Origin: Mycoplasmatota bacterium
Lineage (GTDB): Bacteria; Bacillota_I; Bacilli_A; RF39; UBA660
DNA: 64,000 nucleotides
Reading direction: 5' to 3'
Assembly (NCBI GenBank): GCA_022771205.1
Contig: JALFCF010000006.1
Span: 154,114-218,113 of the forward strand
The notes beneath the pieces were generated by a model. It was not told the origin of the DNA. It did no database searches and worked only from the letters and a program-made list of their open reading frames with translations. Below, piece after piece: positions 8,609-17,380 of this stretch. The position numbers and the translations under genes are program-made. Numbering within the stretch: position 1 is the first letter of the stretch; every line of letters begins with the position of its first letter.

Positions 8609-9043
8609 CTAACCTTCTTCATTTATAAGAGAAAGAATATTATTGTTTTGAATAAAATCACTTACTGTTTTTTCATCTTTTATATCTGTAATATTAAAAG
8701 AAACTTCACCGTTAGTAAGTACATAAATGGCTGGTAACTTTACTTCATAATCTACTTTCATCTTATTTAATACACTTTGATAACTAGAAGATTTTACATT
8801 AAAATTATAATAAGTCACTCCTAAATCATTAAGTTCTTGCTGTACTAAAGTCCCCTTTTTACTGTCATCAGTAAACAAAACAACAAAAGTCTCCTTATTA
8901 CGTAATGCTTTTGTTACCGCATCTACATCACTACCAAATCGATTAAAAATAAGTAAAACCCCTATTGCAACAACAAAAACAAATACAATAACACACAATA
9001 TTATTTTTTGTTTTAATTCTTCTACCTCTTCATTCTTATACAT
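8609..9043 (-). CDS. Membrane-anchored thioredoxin-like protein without the CxxC pair
   Basis: This 144-residue protein has an N-terminal membrane helix (about residues 13-33) and a thioredoxin-like fold: strand TFVVLFTDD, helix, strand TYYNFNV, then LPAIYVLTNGE with the cis-Pro position. The active-site CxxC is absent (DDSKKG in its place), so it is probably not a redox enzyme. AAGGGG precedes the ATG, and a TATAAT at 9067-9072 marks a likely promoter, so this is probably the first gene of the operon with the SDR and YnbB. Confidence 0.7.
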   Translation of the reverse strand: MYKNEEVEELKQKIILCVIVFVFVVAIGVLLIFNRFGSDVDAVTKALRNKETFVVLFTDDSKKGTLVQQELNDLGVTYYNFNVKSSSYQSVLNKMKVDYEVKLPAIYVLTNGEVSFNITDIKDEKTVSDFIQNNNILSLINEEG

Positions 9044-9092
9044 GGCTATTCCCCTTTTCTATTCCTATTATATCAAAAAACAAAAAAGAACA

Positions 9093-9117
9093 AAAGAAAA
9101 GAGACAAATTTGTCTCT
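9093..9117 (-). terminator. Terminator of the Ile T-box operon
   Basis: Eighteen-base palindrome AGAGACAAATTTGTCTCT right at the stop of the 211-aa gene, followed by TTTTC on the minus strand. Confidence 0.7.
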
Positions 9118-9751
9118 ATCGATTATACTTAGAATTTTTTTGACTATCAATATACCTTTGATGCCAAGATAAAAATAAAGGATTTTTATATACTCTATGA
9201 TCGTCAGAGTCATATAAATGCTCTTTTTCACTTCTTATTAAAGCTTCTTCAAATGTAGTATTTATACGTTCGGAATTTACTTTTGGAATTAAGCTATAAG
9301 TAACTGGGTCAATATCATATCCTCCACCAATAGTCTTATATTCCATTAAAAACTCTTCTTCACTTTGATATCGAATAGGTAAAACATCTTGAATTTGAAA
9401 AACACTAGCAAGTTGAGTTAACATCAGTTTATCTCGAACACTTGTGCCAGAAACTCTAATACCATAAGCATCACGATCAAAAGAATAAAAATATCTAGTA
9501 TCAACATTCATTAAATCCTGAAATCTTTTCATGTTATCAGAAGATAAATCCATAAGCAAAACATAAAAATAATTATCATCCAAATTACTACACATAAAAG
9601 TTTCAATATTTTTACTCCAAAGTTCCTGGCAAGCAGGTAAACACCCTGGAATAATATACTCATTAGGATTTTCAATAACTGTAGGCAAATCAACATAACT
9701 ATATTGATAAGGAGAGGGTTGAAAATCTACTATCTTAACTTTTTCTTCCAT
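9116..9751 (-). CDS. Hypothetical protein downstream of ileS
   Basis: I do not recognise this 211-residue soluble protein. It has no membrane segment. The N-terminal third is rich in Tyr and Pro (PSPYQYSYVDLP), the middle carries a Cys pair PGCLPACQE, and the C-terminus is charged. It starts three bases after the ileS stop with the ribosome site inside ileS, and a terminator follows, so it is the last gene of the Ile T-box operon. Confidence 0.7.
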   Translation of the reverse strand: MEEKVKIVDFQPSPYQYSYVDLPTVIENPNEYIIPGCLPACQELWSKNIETFMCSNLDDNYFYVLLMDLSSDNMKRFQDLMNVDTRYFYSFDRDAYGIRVSGTSVRDKLMLTQLASVFQIQDVLPIRYQSEEEFLMEYKTIGGGYDIDPVTYSLIPKVNSERINTTFEEALIRSEKEHLYDSDDHRVYKNPLFLSWHQRYIDSQKNSKYNR

Positions 9752-9754
9752 AGA

Positions 9755-12700
9755 TTAGATTCTTTCAACTTTAATAGCCACTTCTTCATCATTTAATTTG
9801 TCATCAAAAACCAAACTATCATCAACAATTAATTTATCTCCAAGAACTTCTCCCATAACATAATCATAATATTTATCAAGCATAGCTTGAATTTTCTCAC
9901 TACCATGATATGTAACAATAATATGATCAGTAATTACAAAATCAGCTTCTTTTCGTAGACTTTGTACTTTACGAACAAATTCACGAGCAAGACCTTCTAA
10001 AATTAAATCCTCTGTAAGTTCAGTATCTAAAACAACACAAGTACGATTATTACTACTTGATGCATAACCATCCTTTTGTTTTAAAGAAATTAAAACCATT
10101 TCATTAGTTAATGTAAATTCTTCACCATCTAAGTTAACAACCAATTCTTTATTTTGAAGTTTTTCAATTTGTTCTGTAGTTAAATTATTCAAAATTTCAC
10201 TAAGTAATTTTACTTTTGGACCAAGTACCTTACCTAATACTTTAAAATTAGGTTTTACAATATATTCAAGATATTCACTCATATCTTCTCTAAATTCAAC
10301 ATCTTTAACATTTAACTCTTCTGTAATAACAGAAAGTAAATCTCCAATAATTACTTCATCACTCTTAGGCAAGATTAATTGTGAAATTGGTTGACGAACT
10401 TTGATATTTGCTTCTTCTCTAGCAAATCTACCTAAAGAGCAAACATCTCTTACTAAATCCATTCTCTCTTCTACTCCATCATTAATTAAATCTGTATTTT
10501 CAACTGGCATATCTGCAAGATGTACAGAATCTTCACCAGTTAATCTTTGATAGATTTCTTCTGTAATAAATGGTGTGATCGGAGCACATAACTTACATAA
10601 TATAACTAGCACTTCATAAGTAGTTAAATAAACTGCTTTTTTAGATTCTGTTAATTCACTATCCCAGAATCTTCTACGATTACTTCTAATATACCAATTA
10701 GATAAATCATCATTTAAGAATGGAACAATTAACTTTGTAACTTTATTTAAATCATATTCTTGATAAGCCTTTTGTACCCCTTGTACAAGACGATTTAGTT
10801 TAGATAAAATCCAACGATCAATTAACTCACGTTTTTCTACTGGAATATCATATTCTCTTGGATCTATATGATCAGCATTTGCATACATTTCAAAGAATGA
10901 ATAAGCATTTCTAAATGTAGAAATATATTTAGAATAAACTTCTTTTACTCCTTCTTCATCAAACTTTAATGGTGTCCAAACAGGAGATGCATACATCATA
11001 TAAAAACGAATAGTATCTGCACCATACTGCGTCATAATCTTAATTGGATCAATAATATTACCTATTGACTTACTCATCTTTTTACCATAAGCATCAAGCA
11101 TCATATCATTAACAACAACATTTTTAAAACTACTCTTTCCACTAATTAAAGTAGATAAAACAATTAATACATAAAACCATCCACGAGTTTGATCAACTCC
11201 TTCAGCAATAAAATCTGCTGGAAATTGTGATTCAAACAATTCTTTATTTTCAAAAGGATAATGAAATTGAGCATATGGCATCGCACCAGAGTCAAACCAA
11301 ACATCTAATACATCACTAACACGACTCATTTCTTTGCCACATTTAGGACATTTAATATGAATACGGTCAACATATGGACGATGAAGTTCTAAATTATCAA
11401 CATCAATATCTTCCATAGACTTTTCTTTTAATTCTTGACGAGAGCCAATACTTTCAAAATGGCCACAATCACAAGTCCAAATTGGAAGTGGACATCCCCA
11501 ATAACGATTTCTAGAAATTCCCCAATCAATCATATTTTCAAGCCAATTATGAAATCTCTTTTCACCAACATAATCAGGATACCAATTAACTTTCTTATTA
11601 GCTTCAATTATTTCATCTTTATAAGCGGTAGTTTTTACATACCAAGCAGGTTTTGCATAGTAAATTAAAGGTTGTTTACATCTCCAACAATGTGGATAAT
11701 CATGAACCATCTTTTGTTTCTTAAATAACTTATCATTTTCTTTTAGCCACTTAATAATAGTAATTTCAAGATCAGAATCTGTAACTAAAGTTCCTTCCCA
11801 TGGACCAACTGTATAACACCCATCTTTACCAACTGGATTAACAAAACCAACACCATTTTCACGACAAACACGACTATCATCTTCACCAAATGCAGGAGCA
11901 ATATGAACAATTCCAGTACCATCACTATCTGTAACATAGTTATCAGCAAGAACTTCAAATGCTTTTCCTTCTACATCTACAAAAGGCATTAATTGCTCAT
12001 ATTTAATTCCAACTAAATCAGTTCCCTTATAAGTGTCAATAACTTCATAATCTTCCCCTAATACAGCATCAGCTAAGCTCTTTCCTACATAAAATGTATA
12101 ACCACGAGAGTTAACTTTTAAATATTCTAAATCTGGATTAACACATAAAGCAACATTAGCAATTAAAGTCCATGGTGTTGTTGTCCATACTAAGAAGTAT
12201 TCATCTTTATCTACTACTTTAAATGGAACAATAACAGTATTAACACTTACTTCCTTATAACCTTGAGAAACTTCATGAGAAGCAAGCTCTGTACCACATC
12301 GAGGACAATAAGGTAAAACTTTATTTCCATGATAAATTAAACCCTTTTTATTAAGTTCATTAACAATCCACCATTCAGACTCAATATAATCATTACTACA
12401 AGTAACATATGGGTGATCACAATCAATAAATTGTCCCATCATATCAGTAACTTTCTTTACTTCATCTATATTACTATCAGTTTCAACTTTACATTCCTCA
12501 CAGAACTTTTCAATTCCAAGTTTTTCAATATCATTTTTATTTTTAAAACCAAGTTTTTTCTCAACATTAACCTCAATTGGAAGGCCATGTGTATCAAGAC
12601 CAATCTTTCTTAAAACTCGATAACCTGACATAGTCTTATACTTACAAAAAGCATCCTTAATCGTTTTAGCAAAAACATGATGAATTCCAGGTTTTGCATT

Positions 12701-12850
12701 AGCATAAATTGGTCCATCATAAAAAACGAAATCTTCACTATCCTTACGATTCTCGATAGTTTTAGTTAAAATAGCCTTTTCTTTCCATTCTTTCACATAC
12801 TTTGATTCTACTTCATGAATAGAACCACTTTCTAATTTTTTAAATTCCAT
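9755..12850 (-). CDS. ileS: Isoleucyl-tRNA synthetase, eukaryote-like (IleS2) type
   Basis: This class I synthetase of 1031 residues charges tRNA-Ile. The HIGH box appears as PGIHHV (about residue 60), a variant I recall from Bacteroides-type IleRS. WTTTPWTL marks the editing domain, WFDSGAMP the zinc/catalytic region, and GKKMSKSIGN is the KMSKS loop. C-terminal zinc-finger Cys are replaced by an extended IleS2-type tail. The ATG at 12850 is preferred over that at 12856, which abuts the ribosome site GTAGGG. It lies in an operon headed by an Ile-specific T-box. IleS2 enzymes are often mupirocin-insensitive (family knowledge). Confidence 0.95.
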   Translation of the reverse strand: MEFKKLESGSIHEVESKYVKEWKEKAILTKTIENRKDSEDFVFYDGPIYANAKPGIHHVFAKTIKDAFCKYKTMSGYRVLRKIGLDTHGLPIEVNVEKKLGFKNKNDIEKLGIEKFCEECKVETDSNIDEVKKVTDMMGQFIDCDHPYVTCSNDYIESEWWIVNELNKKGLIYHGNKVLPYCPRCGTELASHEVSQGYKEVSVNTVIVPFKVVDKDEYFLVWTTTPWTLIANVALCVNPDLEYLKVNSRGYTFYVGKSLADAVLGEDYEVIDTYKGTDLVGIKYEQLMPFVDVEGKAFEVLADNYVTDSDGTGIVHIAPAFGEDDSRVCRENGVGFVNPVGKDGCYTVGPWEGTLVTDSDLEITIIKWLKENDKLFKKQKMVHDYPHCWRCKQPLIYYAKPAWYVKTTAYKDEIIEANKKVNWYPDYVGEKRFHNWLENMIDWGISRNRYWGCPLPIWTCDCGHFESIGSRQELKEKSMEDIDVDNLELHRPYVDRIHIKCPKCGKEMSRVSDVLDVWFDSGAMPYAQFHYPFENKELFESQFPADFIAEGVDQTRGWFYVLIVLSTLISGKSSFKNVVVNDMMLDAYGKKMSKSIGNIIDPIKIMTQYGADTIRFYMMYASPVWTPLKFDEEGVKEVYSKYISTFRNAYSFFEMYANADHIDPREYDIPVEKRELIDRWILSKLNRLVQGVQKAYQEYDLNKVTKLIVPFLNDDLSNWYIRSNRRRFWDSELTESKKAVYLTTYEVLVILCKLCAPITPFITEEIYQRLTGEDSVHLADMPVENTDLINDGVEERMDLVRDVCSLGRFAREEANIKVRQPISQLILPKSDEVIIGDLLSVITEELNVKDVEFREDMSEYLEYIVKPNFKVLGKVLGPKVKLLSEILNNLTTEQIEKLQNKELVVNLDGEEFTLTNEMVLISLKQKDGYASSSNNRTCVVLDTELTEDLILEGLAREFVRKVQSLRKEADFVITDHIIVTYHGSEKIQAMLDKYYDYVMGEVLGDKLIVDDSLVFDDKLNDEEVAIKVERI

Positions 12851-12858
12851 AACCATCC

Positions 12859-13020
12859 CTACTTTCTTTTAGCTTTATAAAATTTACTATTATTACTTTG
12901 TAACCTTGAGTCTAAAATAGCTCCTCGTTTAATTTTATCTTGAAAAGGATGTGTAACATAATGCACCCCTCTAGATACAGAAATAATAAAATCATTAAGA
13001 TAAAACATCAATTTATTCAT
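12859..13020 (-). CDS. Small 53-residue protein between antiporter and ileS
   Basis: An open frame with GGAG eight bases before its ATG fits exactly between the antiporter stop (13032) and ileS (12850), and its stop overlaps the ileS ribosome region. The peptide starts MNKLMFYLNDFIISVSRG, has a middle VHYVTHPFQDKIKRG and ends KAKRK, so it is amphipathic and basic. No family is recognised. Operon position, ribosome site and tight spacing make it likely translated. Confidence 0.6.
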   Translation of the reverse strand: MNKLMFYLNDFIISVSRGVHYVTHPFQDKIKRGAILDSRLQSNNSKFYKAKRK

Positions 13021-13031
13021 AAAATCATCTC

Positions 13032-13982
13032 CTATCCTATAATTACATATGAATAATACACTACAAATAATATCAAAAAGACAATTCCTTCTTTTCTACT
13101 AATCTTATAATCTCTAAATGAAAACAAGAATAACAGTAGTGCTGCAACAAACATTACAATCAAGTCAATATAACTAAAAGCAATTCGACTAATACCACCA
13201 AACATAGCAACAGGAAGTCCAATAACAATACCTATATTAAATATGTTACTTCCAACAGCATTTCCAATAGCAATATCATATTCACCTTTTCTAGTAGCCA
13301 TAACTGAAGTTACAAGTTCAGGAAGAGATGTTCCAAGTGCAATAATAGTTAATGAAATCATTCTCTCACTAACACCTAGTTCTTCTGCAATAAAAGAAGC
13401 ACTATCTACAACAAAATTACTTCCAACAACAATAGCCACTAAACCAAGAATAGTAAATACTATTGATTTTAATAAAGACATTTTTGGAGCTTCTTCATCC
13501 ACATCAATTTTTCTTCTCATCATAGCAATTAAATAATAAATAAAAACTAAAAAGAATAACAACAAAACAACTCCATCACTTCTAGTAAAACTATTAGGTA
13601 AACTAGTGTCAAAAAAATGATCTGACAAAAGTACAGCAAATAATGAAGTAATTAATAAAGTAATTGGTAGTTCTTTCTTTACTGTATTGTTTTTAACAGT
13701 TAAAGAATGAATTGTAGCAGCTACACCCAAAATTAATAAAATATTTAAAATATTACTACCAATAACATTCCCTAAAACCATATCACCACTACCACTAAGA
13801 AGTGCTTTAATACTAACCGCAAATTCAGGTGCACTAGTACCAAATGCCACAATAGTAAGACCTATCAACATTTTAGAAACTTTAAAATTCTGTGCAGTAG
13901 AACTAGCACCATCTACAAAGAAATCTGCCCCCTTAATTAAAACTATAAAGCCCACAATCAATAAGATAATTTGTAATAACAT
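13032..13982 (-). CDS. CaCA-family Na+/Ca2+ antiporter (YrbG type)
   Basis: This membrane exchanger of 316 residues has about ten helices and the two inverted alpha repeats of the cation/Ca2+ family: GTSAPEFAVS with GNVIGSNILNILLILG in the first half, and GTSLPELVTS with GNAVGSNIFNIGIV in the second. It swaps Ca2+ (or K+/Na+) across the cytoplasmic membrane. The ATG at 13982 follows GAGAGGGG; an upstream in-frame extension runs through the T-box terminator and is not coding. It is the first gene after the Ile T-box, so its expression would follow isoleucine charging. Confidence 0.9.
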   Translation of the reverse strand: MLLQIILLIVGFIVLIKGADFFVDGASSTAQNFKVSKMLIGLTIVAFGTSAPEFAVSIKALLSGSGDMVLGNVIGSNILNILLILGVAATIHSLTVKNNTVKKELPITLLITSLFAVLLSDHFFDTSLPNSFTRSDGVVLLLFFLVFIYYLIAMMRRKIDVDEEAPKMSLLKSIVFTILGLVAIVVGSNFVVDSASFIAEELGVSERMISLTIIALGTSLPELVTSVMATRKGEYDIAIGNAVGSNIFNIGIVIGLPVAMFGGISRIAFSYIDLIVMFVAALLLFLFSFRDYKISRKEGIVFLILFVVYYSYVIIG

Positions 13983-13996
13983 AATATTCCCCTCTC

Positions 13997-14210
13997 TAAA
14001 ACAAAAAAACAATTCACCCAAAGGACGAATTGTTCGTGGTACCACCTTAGTTCATAGAAAATCTATCTCTAATACTATAACGCGTTACCGTATTTATCTT
14101 ATCCATAAATCGCAACTTGAAAGTGATCTAAATGTTTCTTTATAACTTGTTTCCACCAACCACAAGCTCTCTATTTACTCCAAAACATTCCGTCTTTCGC
14201 ACATGCTTTC
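13997..14210 (-). promoter_or_regulatory. T-box riboswitch, isoleucine specific (ATC specifier)
   Basis: The minus-strand leader has a long Stem I with GAGAGCTTGTGGTTGGTGGAA, a specifier loop ending TTAG-ATC-A with the Ile codon ATC at 14125-14127, and the T-box core AAGGTGGTACCACG at 14035-14048. An alternative terminator (AACAATTC/GAATTGTT stem, then T7) ends about 14003. TGGT in the core pairs with ACCA of uncharged tRNA-Ile, whose discriminator here is A. It controls the antiporter, 53-aa, ileS and 211-aa genes. Confidence 0.93.
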
Positions 14211-14216
14211 CAACTA

Positions 14217-14245
14217 AATATAACACACTTTTTAAATATCTGCAA
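14217..14245 (-). promoter_or_regulatory. Promoter of the Ile T-box operon
   Basis: TTGCAG, 17-base spacer, TATATT; transcription would begin near 14210, just before Stem I. Confidence 0.7.
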
Positions 14246-14304
14246 ACATTTTATGTTCTATATTTAACGTTTTTTCTTTTATATTACCTAAAGTACATCA
14301 TAAT

Positions 14305-14327
14305 AAAAAAGATCCTACCTAGGATCT
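14305..14327 (-). terminator. Terminator of sepF-divIVA
   Basis: Stem AGATCCTA/TAGGATCT overlapping the last divIVA codons, followed by six T on the minus strand. Confidence 0.85.
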
Positions 14328-14752
14328 AATTCCAACAATTCAATTTCATCAACAACAGCCATTTGTTGCTCCATAATAACTTTTAGTTTACGTTTAAATA
14401 TTTTCATATTCTTTTCTAATGTATCAGCATGATTTTCAATTCTTTCAGCTTTAAGCAAAGCTTCATTAACAATACGACTAGCATTATTTTTTGCATCACG
14501 AACAATCATCTCATGTTCTTCCCTAGCCATTCTCTTAATATTATCACCAGTCTCTTCAGCTTTCAGAATTGCCGTTTGCAATGTAGTTTCCATACGTTTA
14601 TAATGTTCAAGCTCTACCTTTAATTTATCCAAAGCTTCTCCTTGAGCTCTACACTTTTTAATAATACCTTCTGTCTGTGCAATGACATCATTAACAAACT
14701 GATTTACCTCCTGGCGATTATATCCATTAGCTTCATAACTAAATTTTTCCAT
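14315..14752 (-). CDS. divIVA: DivIVA-family cell-pole/septum protein
   Basis: DivIVA binds curved membrane at the septum and poles and recruits other proteins. This 145-residue protein opens with the N-terminal membrane-binding domain (FSYEANGYNRQEVNQFVNDV) and continues as a long coiled coil to residue 140, with the family pattern around MAREEHEMIVRDA. It directly follows sepF in the same operon, as in many Firmicutes. Confidence 0.9.
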   Translation of the reverse strand: MEKFSYEANGYNRQEVNQFVNDVIAQTEGIIKKCRAQGEALDKLKVELEHYKRMETTLQTAILKAEETGDNIKRMAREEHEMIVRDAKNNASRIVNEALLKAERIENHADTLEKNMKIFKRKLKVIMEQQMAVVDEIELLELDPR

Positions 14753-14775
14753 ATAATCACCTCAGAACACATTAA

Positions 14776-15204
14776 CTAAAAATCAAAATCATCATCTTTT
14801 TCTTTTTTATTACTCTTAGTGGATTTAGCAGAATTTGCATCATCACTAATTTTGCCTTCAACATTTACATTATTAGGAGTACATAAGAAAATACCGCCAC
14901 CTAATTTCTGTAAATCACCACCAATTGCATAAATAGTGCCGCTTAAAAAATCTACAATTCGCTTTGCTTGATCAGGTGTTACTCTCTTTAGATTAACAAC
15001 AACAGCAGAACGGCTCTTTAAATAATCAGCAATCTGCTGACTTTCAGAATAAGCACGTGGCTCCAATAGCATCATTTTACTACCGGCAACACCATTTTCT
15101 TCATGATATTCTTCACGAGAAGTAGAGTAAAATTCTTCATCTGTACCCTCTTCAATTGCATCCTCTTCCCCACCAAATAAATTTTTTAATTTATCTAAAG
15201 CCAT
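14776..15204 (-). CDS. sepF: SepF, FtsZ-membrane anchor
   Basis: SepF ties FtsZ to the membrane during septation. The protein (142 residues) has an N-terminal amphipathic helix [11 protein letters not shown], an acidic linker, and the SepF core: [17 protein letters not shown], a VVVNLKRV strand, then [25 protein letters not shown]. The C-terminal tail is Lys/Asp-rich. The ATG at 15204 follows GGAGGATAC; a longer start at 15219 would lie upstream of this site. Confidence 0.95.
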   Translation of the reverse strand: MALDKLKNLFGGEEDAIEEGTDEEFYSTSREEYHEENGVAGSKMMLLEPRAYSESQQIADYLKSRSAVVVNLKRVTPDQAKRIVDFLSGTIYAIGGDLQKLGGGIFLCTPNNVNVEGKISDDANSAKSTKSNKKEKDDDFDF

Positions 15205-15275
15205 TTTCGTATCCTCCATTTTTATCTTAACTAAATATCATTTTATCACAGATTTTCCAAAAGGAAAAGTATAAA

Positions 15276-17285
15276 TTAAGCATTTGTAGATGCTTGCTGC
15301 ATCTGTATAAATCTATTATGCTCTGAAACAGTTTGATCTGCTACAGTTGGCATGCCACTACCAGGACTCATAGTTTGAGATGAACCAGCACTAATTCCAG
15401 CAACTTGCTGAGGTTGAACTGTTCCTTGTACTGGCATAAAATTAGCAGTTTGAACAGATGGTGTACCACTAACATTACTAGAAGCAACAGACTGATTAAT
15501 TAAAGTACTAGAATTATTTTGATACCAAACAACTTTCAAATCAACGTTATTAGAAAGAGGACGTGGATTCGGAAGATCTATATACATAGAAGTAGGAACT
15601 TGAAAAGCACTACCAAAAGCAATACAGTTACCAGGCTTCAAGTTTTTAAGTTGTAATACAATTTCTGAAGAAACATTAGGTACCATTTCCTTAATATATT
15701 GTAAGTCAGTTGGATGAAGAGTTCTCAAAATAACGAAATTCATACACTGCGAAACACAAGTATCTGAAAGCTCACTAGGTCTTTGTGTAATAAGGCCTAA
15801 AAAAGCACCATACTTACGACCTTCTTTAGAAATTCTTTCAAAAATATTATAACCAAGTAAACTAACGTCACTATCATGTTGAACATAACGATGAGCTTCT
15901 TCAATAATAATATGATAAGCAATAGAACCACGAGGTTTTAATGTACTAGCTCTAAGGAAAAGCATTCTTGATAAAATCTTAGTAATAACCTTAGCTAAAC
16001 GATCATCAATATAGTTAATATTAAAGTTAATAATTTGACATCTTGAATTAGTTTTAGAATCAATCATCAAAGAATCAATATACTGATCTCTAGTCACATA
16101 TCTAGGATATTCAAAATAATGTCTATTATCACCAGTTGCTAAAGTATGAAGACGAACACTCATAACATTAGCTGTATCAAATACTTTATCACTTTTCAAA
16201 ATACCTTCACTAATAAGAGCAAACTCCATAGCTTGTTCCAAATCTGTAAGATTATAAAATTTATTCATTTCTTCTTCTTTTATTTCCTCTTGTTCTTCAC
16301 TAATATATCCACGAATAAATTCAACAACAAGCTCCATTTCTTGCATCTTTCCAGTTTTATCAACATATAAACATTGCTTTAATGTTCTTACATAACCAGG
16401 TTGAGCAATTGTAGTTTCCAAATTAAGTTCTGGTGTATTAAACTTAGTAAGTACTGCTATCACTTGGTCACGGATTTTAGTAGAATCATTACCACTAAGC
16501 AAAATATCTTGTAACGCTCTAGCAATAATATCATTCTTTCTCTTAATAACACCAGCAGAATTTCCAGTTAAAATCGGAACTAATTTTAAAGTTTTTTCCA
16601 AAATTGGAAGTTGAGCCGCAGTATTAGCATCTAATAGTAACGCCAAATCATCTACATCAAGTAACCAAGTAGGAATCCTTAATATCTCGCAATCAGGATC
16701 AATTACATTAGTAGTATAGGCCTTATAATTAAGAGATGGATTTTTTTCATGTAACGAACTAAAAGCATGCGTATATTCACCATAAGCATCAAAAAAGAAT
16801 AAAGCTGAATTTACCGGTGCTGTTGGACTACTGGTATATAACTTCTGAAGAATAGATGCAACTGTACAGCTCTTACCAGCACCAGAGTTTCCAAGAATAG
16901 CAAAATGAGCATTAAAAAACTCATTAATAGGAACATTTATTCTATATCCTTCATAAACATTACTTGTACCAAAATTAGTAAAACCAAAAGCTGTTTCCTG
17001 TTTACCAAATAACAATTCCAACTCTTCCATTGTAATCAAACGAACATTTGATCTGAATGTTGGTTTAGAACTAGAACCAGGAGTAAACCTTCCATCATTA
17101 ATTTCACCAACGACATTGGCATACATTCTAGTTTGATTAACATTTGCTATTTCAGCAACAACTTTTTTACTACTACCATCCTCAAACACAACATGTAAAT
17201 TAACCAAATTAGGTTGTTCATTAATATTAATAGCTAATTTTATAGTTACACTATTATCAATAATTTCCTCTATTTTTCCTATCAC
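15276..17285 (-). CDS. HerA-type DUF87 ATPase/translocase
   Basis: A 669-residue P-loop ATPase of the HerA/FtsK superfamily. There is an N-terminal beta-barrel-like HAS domain (residues 1-105), Walker A GNSGAGKS at about 133, Walker B HIIIEEAH at about 455, the downstream sensor GLITQRPSEL at about 495, and a low-complexity Gln/Ser-rich tail of some 70 residues. HerA pumps DNA and usually works with the nuclease NurA, which I do not see here. GTG start with GAGGGTG upstream. It precedes sepF-divIVA on the same strand, but separate promoters are likely. Confidence 0.85.
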   Translation of the reverse strand: MIGKIEEIIDNSVTIKLAININEQPNLVNLHVVFEDGSSKKVVAEIANVNQTRMYANVVGEINDGRFTPGSSSKPTFRSNVRLITMEELELLFGKQETAFGFTNFGTSNVYEGYRINVPINEFFNAHFAILGNSGAGKSCTVASILQKLYTSSPTAPVNSALFFFDAYGEYTHAFSSLHEKNPSLNYKAYTTNVIDPDCEILRIPTWLLDVDDLALLLDANTAAQLPILEKTLKLVPILTGNSAGVIKRKNDIIARALQDILLSGNDSTKIRDQVIAVLTKFNTPELNLETTIAQPGYVRTLKQCLYVDKTGKMQEMELVVEFIRGYISEEQEEIKEEEMNKFYNLTDLEQAMEFALISEGILKSDKVFDTANVMSVRLHTLATGDNRHYFEYPRYVTRDQYIDSLMIDSKTNSRCQIINFNINYIDDRLAKVITKILSRMLFLRASTLKPRGSIAYHIIIEEAHRYVQHDSDVSLLGYNIFERISKEGRKYGAFLGLITQRPSELSDTCVSQCMNFVILRTLHPTDLQYIKEMVPNVSSEIVLQLKNLKPGNCIAFGSAFQVPTSMYIDLPNPRPLSNNVDLKVVWYQNNSSTLINQSVASSNVSGTPSVQTANFMPVQGTVQPQQVAGISAGSSQTMSPGSGMPTVADQTVSEHNRFIQMQQASTNA

Positions 17286-17314
17286 GCTAACACCCTCTAT
17301 TCTATCATAAAATA

Positions 17315-17343
17315 ATTATAACTTTTTTTATATCCATTTACAA
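17315..17343 (-). promoter_or_regulatory. Promoter of the HerA gene
   Basis: TTGTAA, 17-base spacer, TATAAT, 29 bases before the GTG start. Confidence 0.8.
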
Positions 17344-17380
17344 GATTAAAAAAAAGAAAAAGAGCGACAAAATATAAACT

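Noticed and set aside
14132..14329. Plus-strand 65-codon open frame
   Set aside because: It lies antisense to the Ile T-box leader and has no ribosome site; the T-box explains the sequence.
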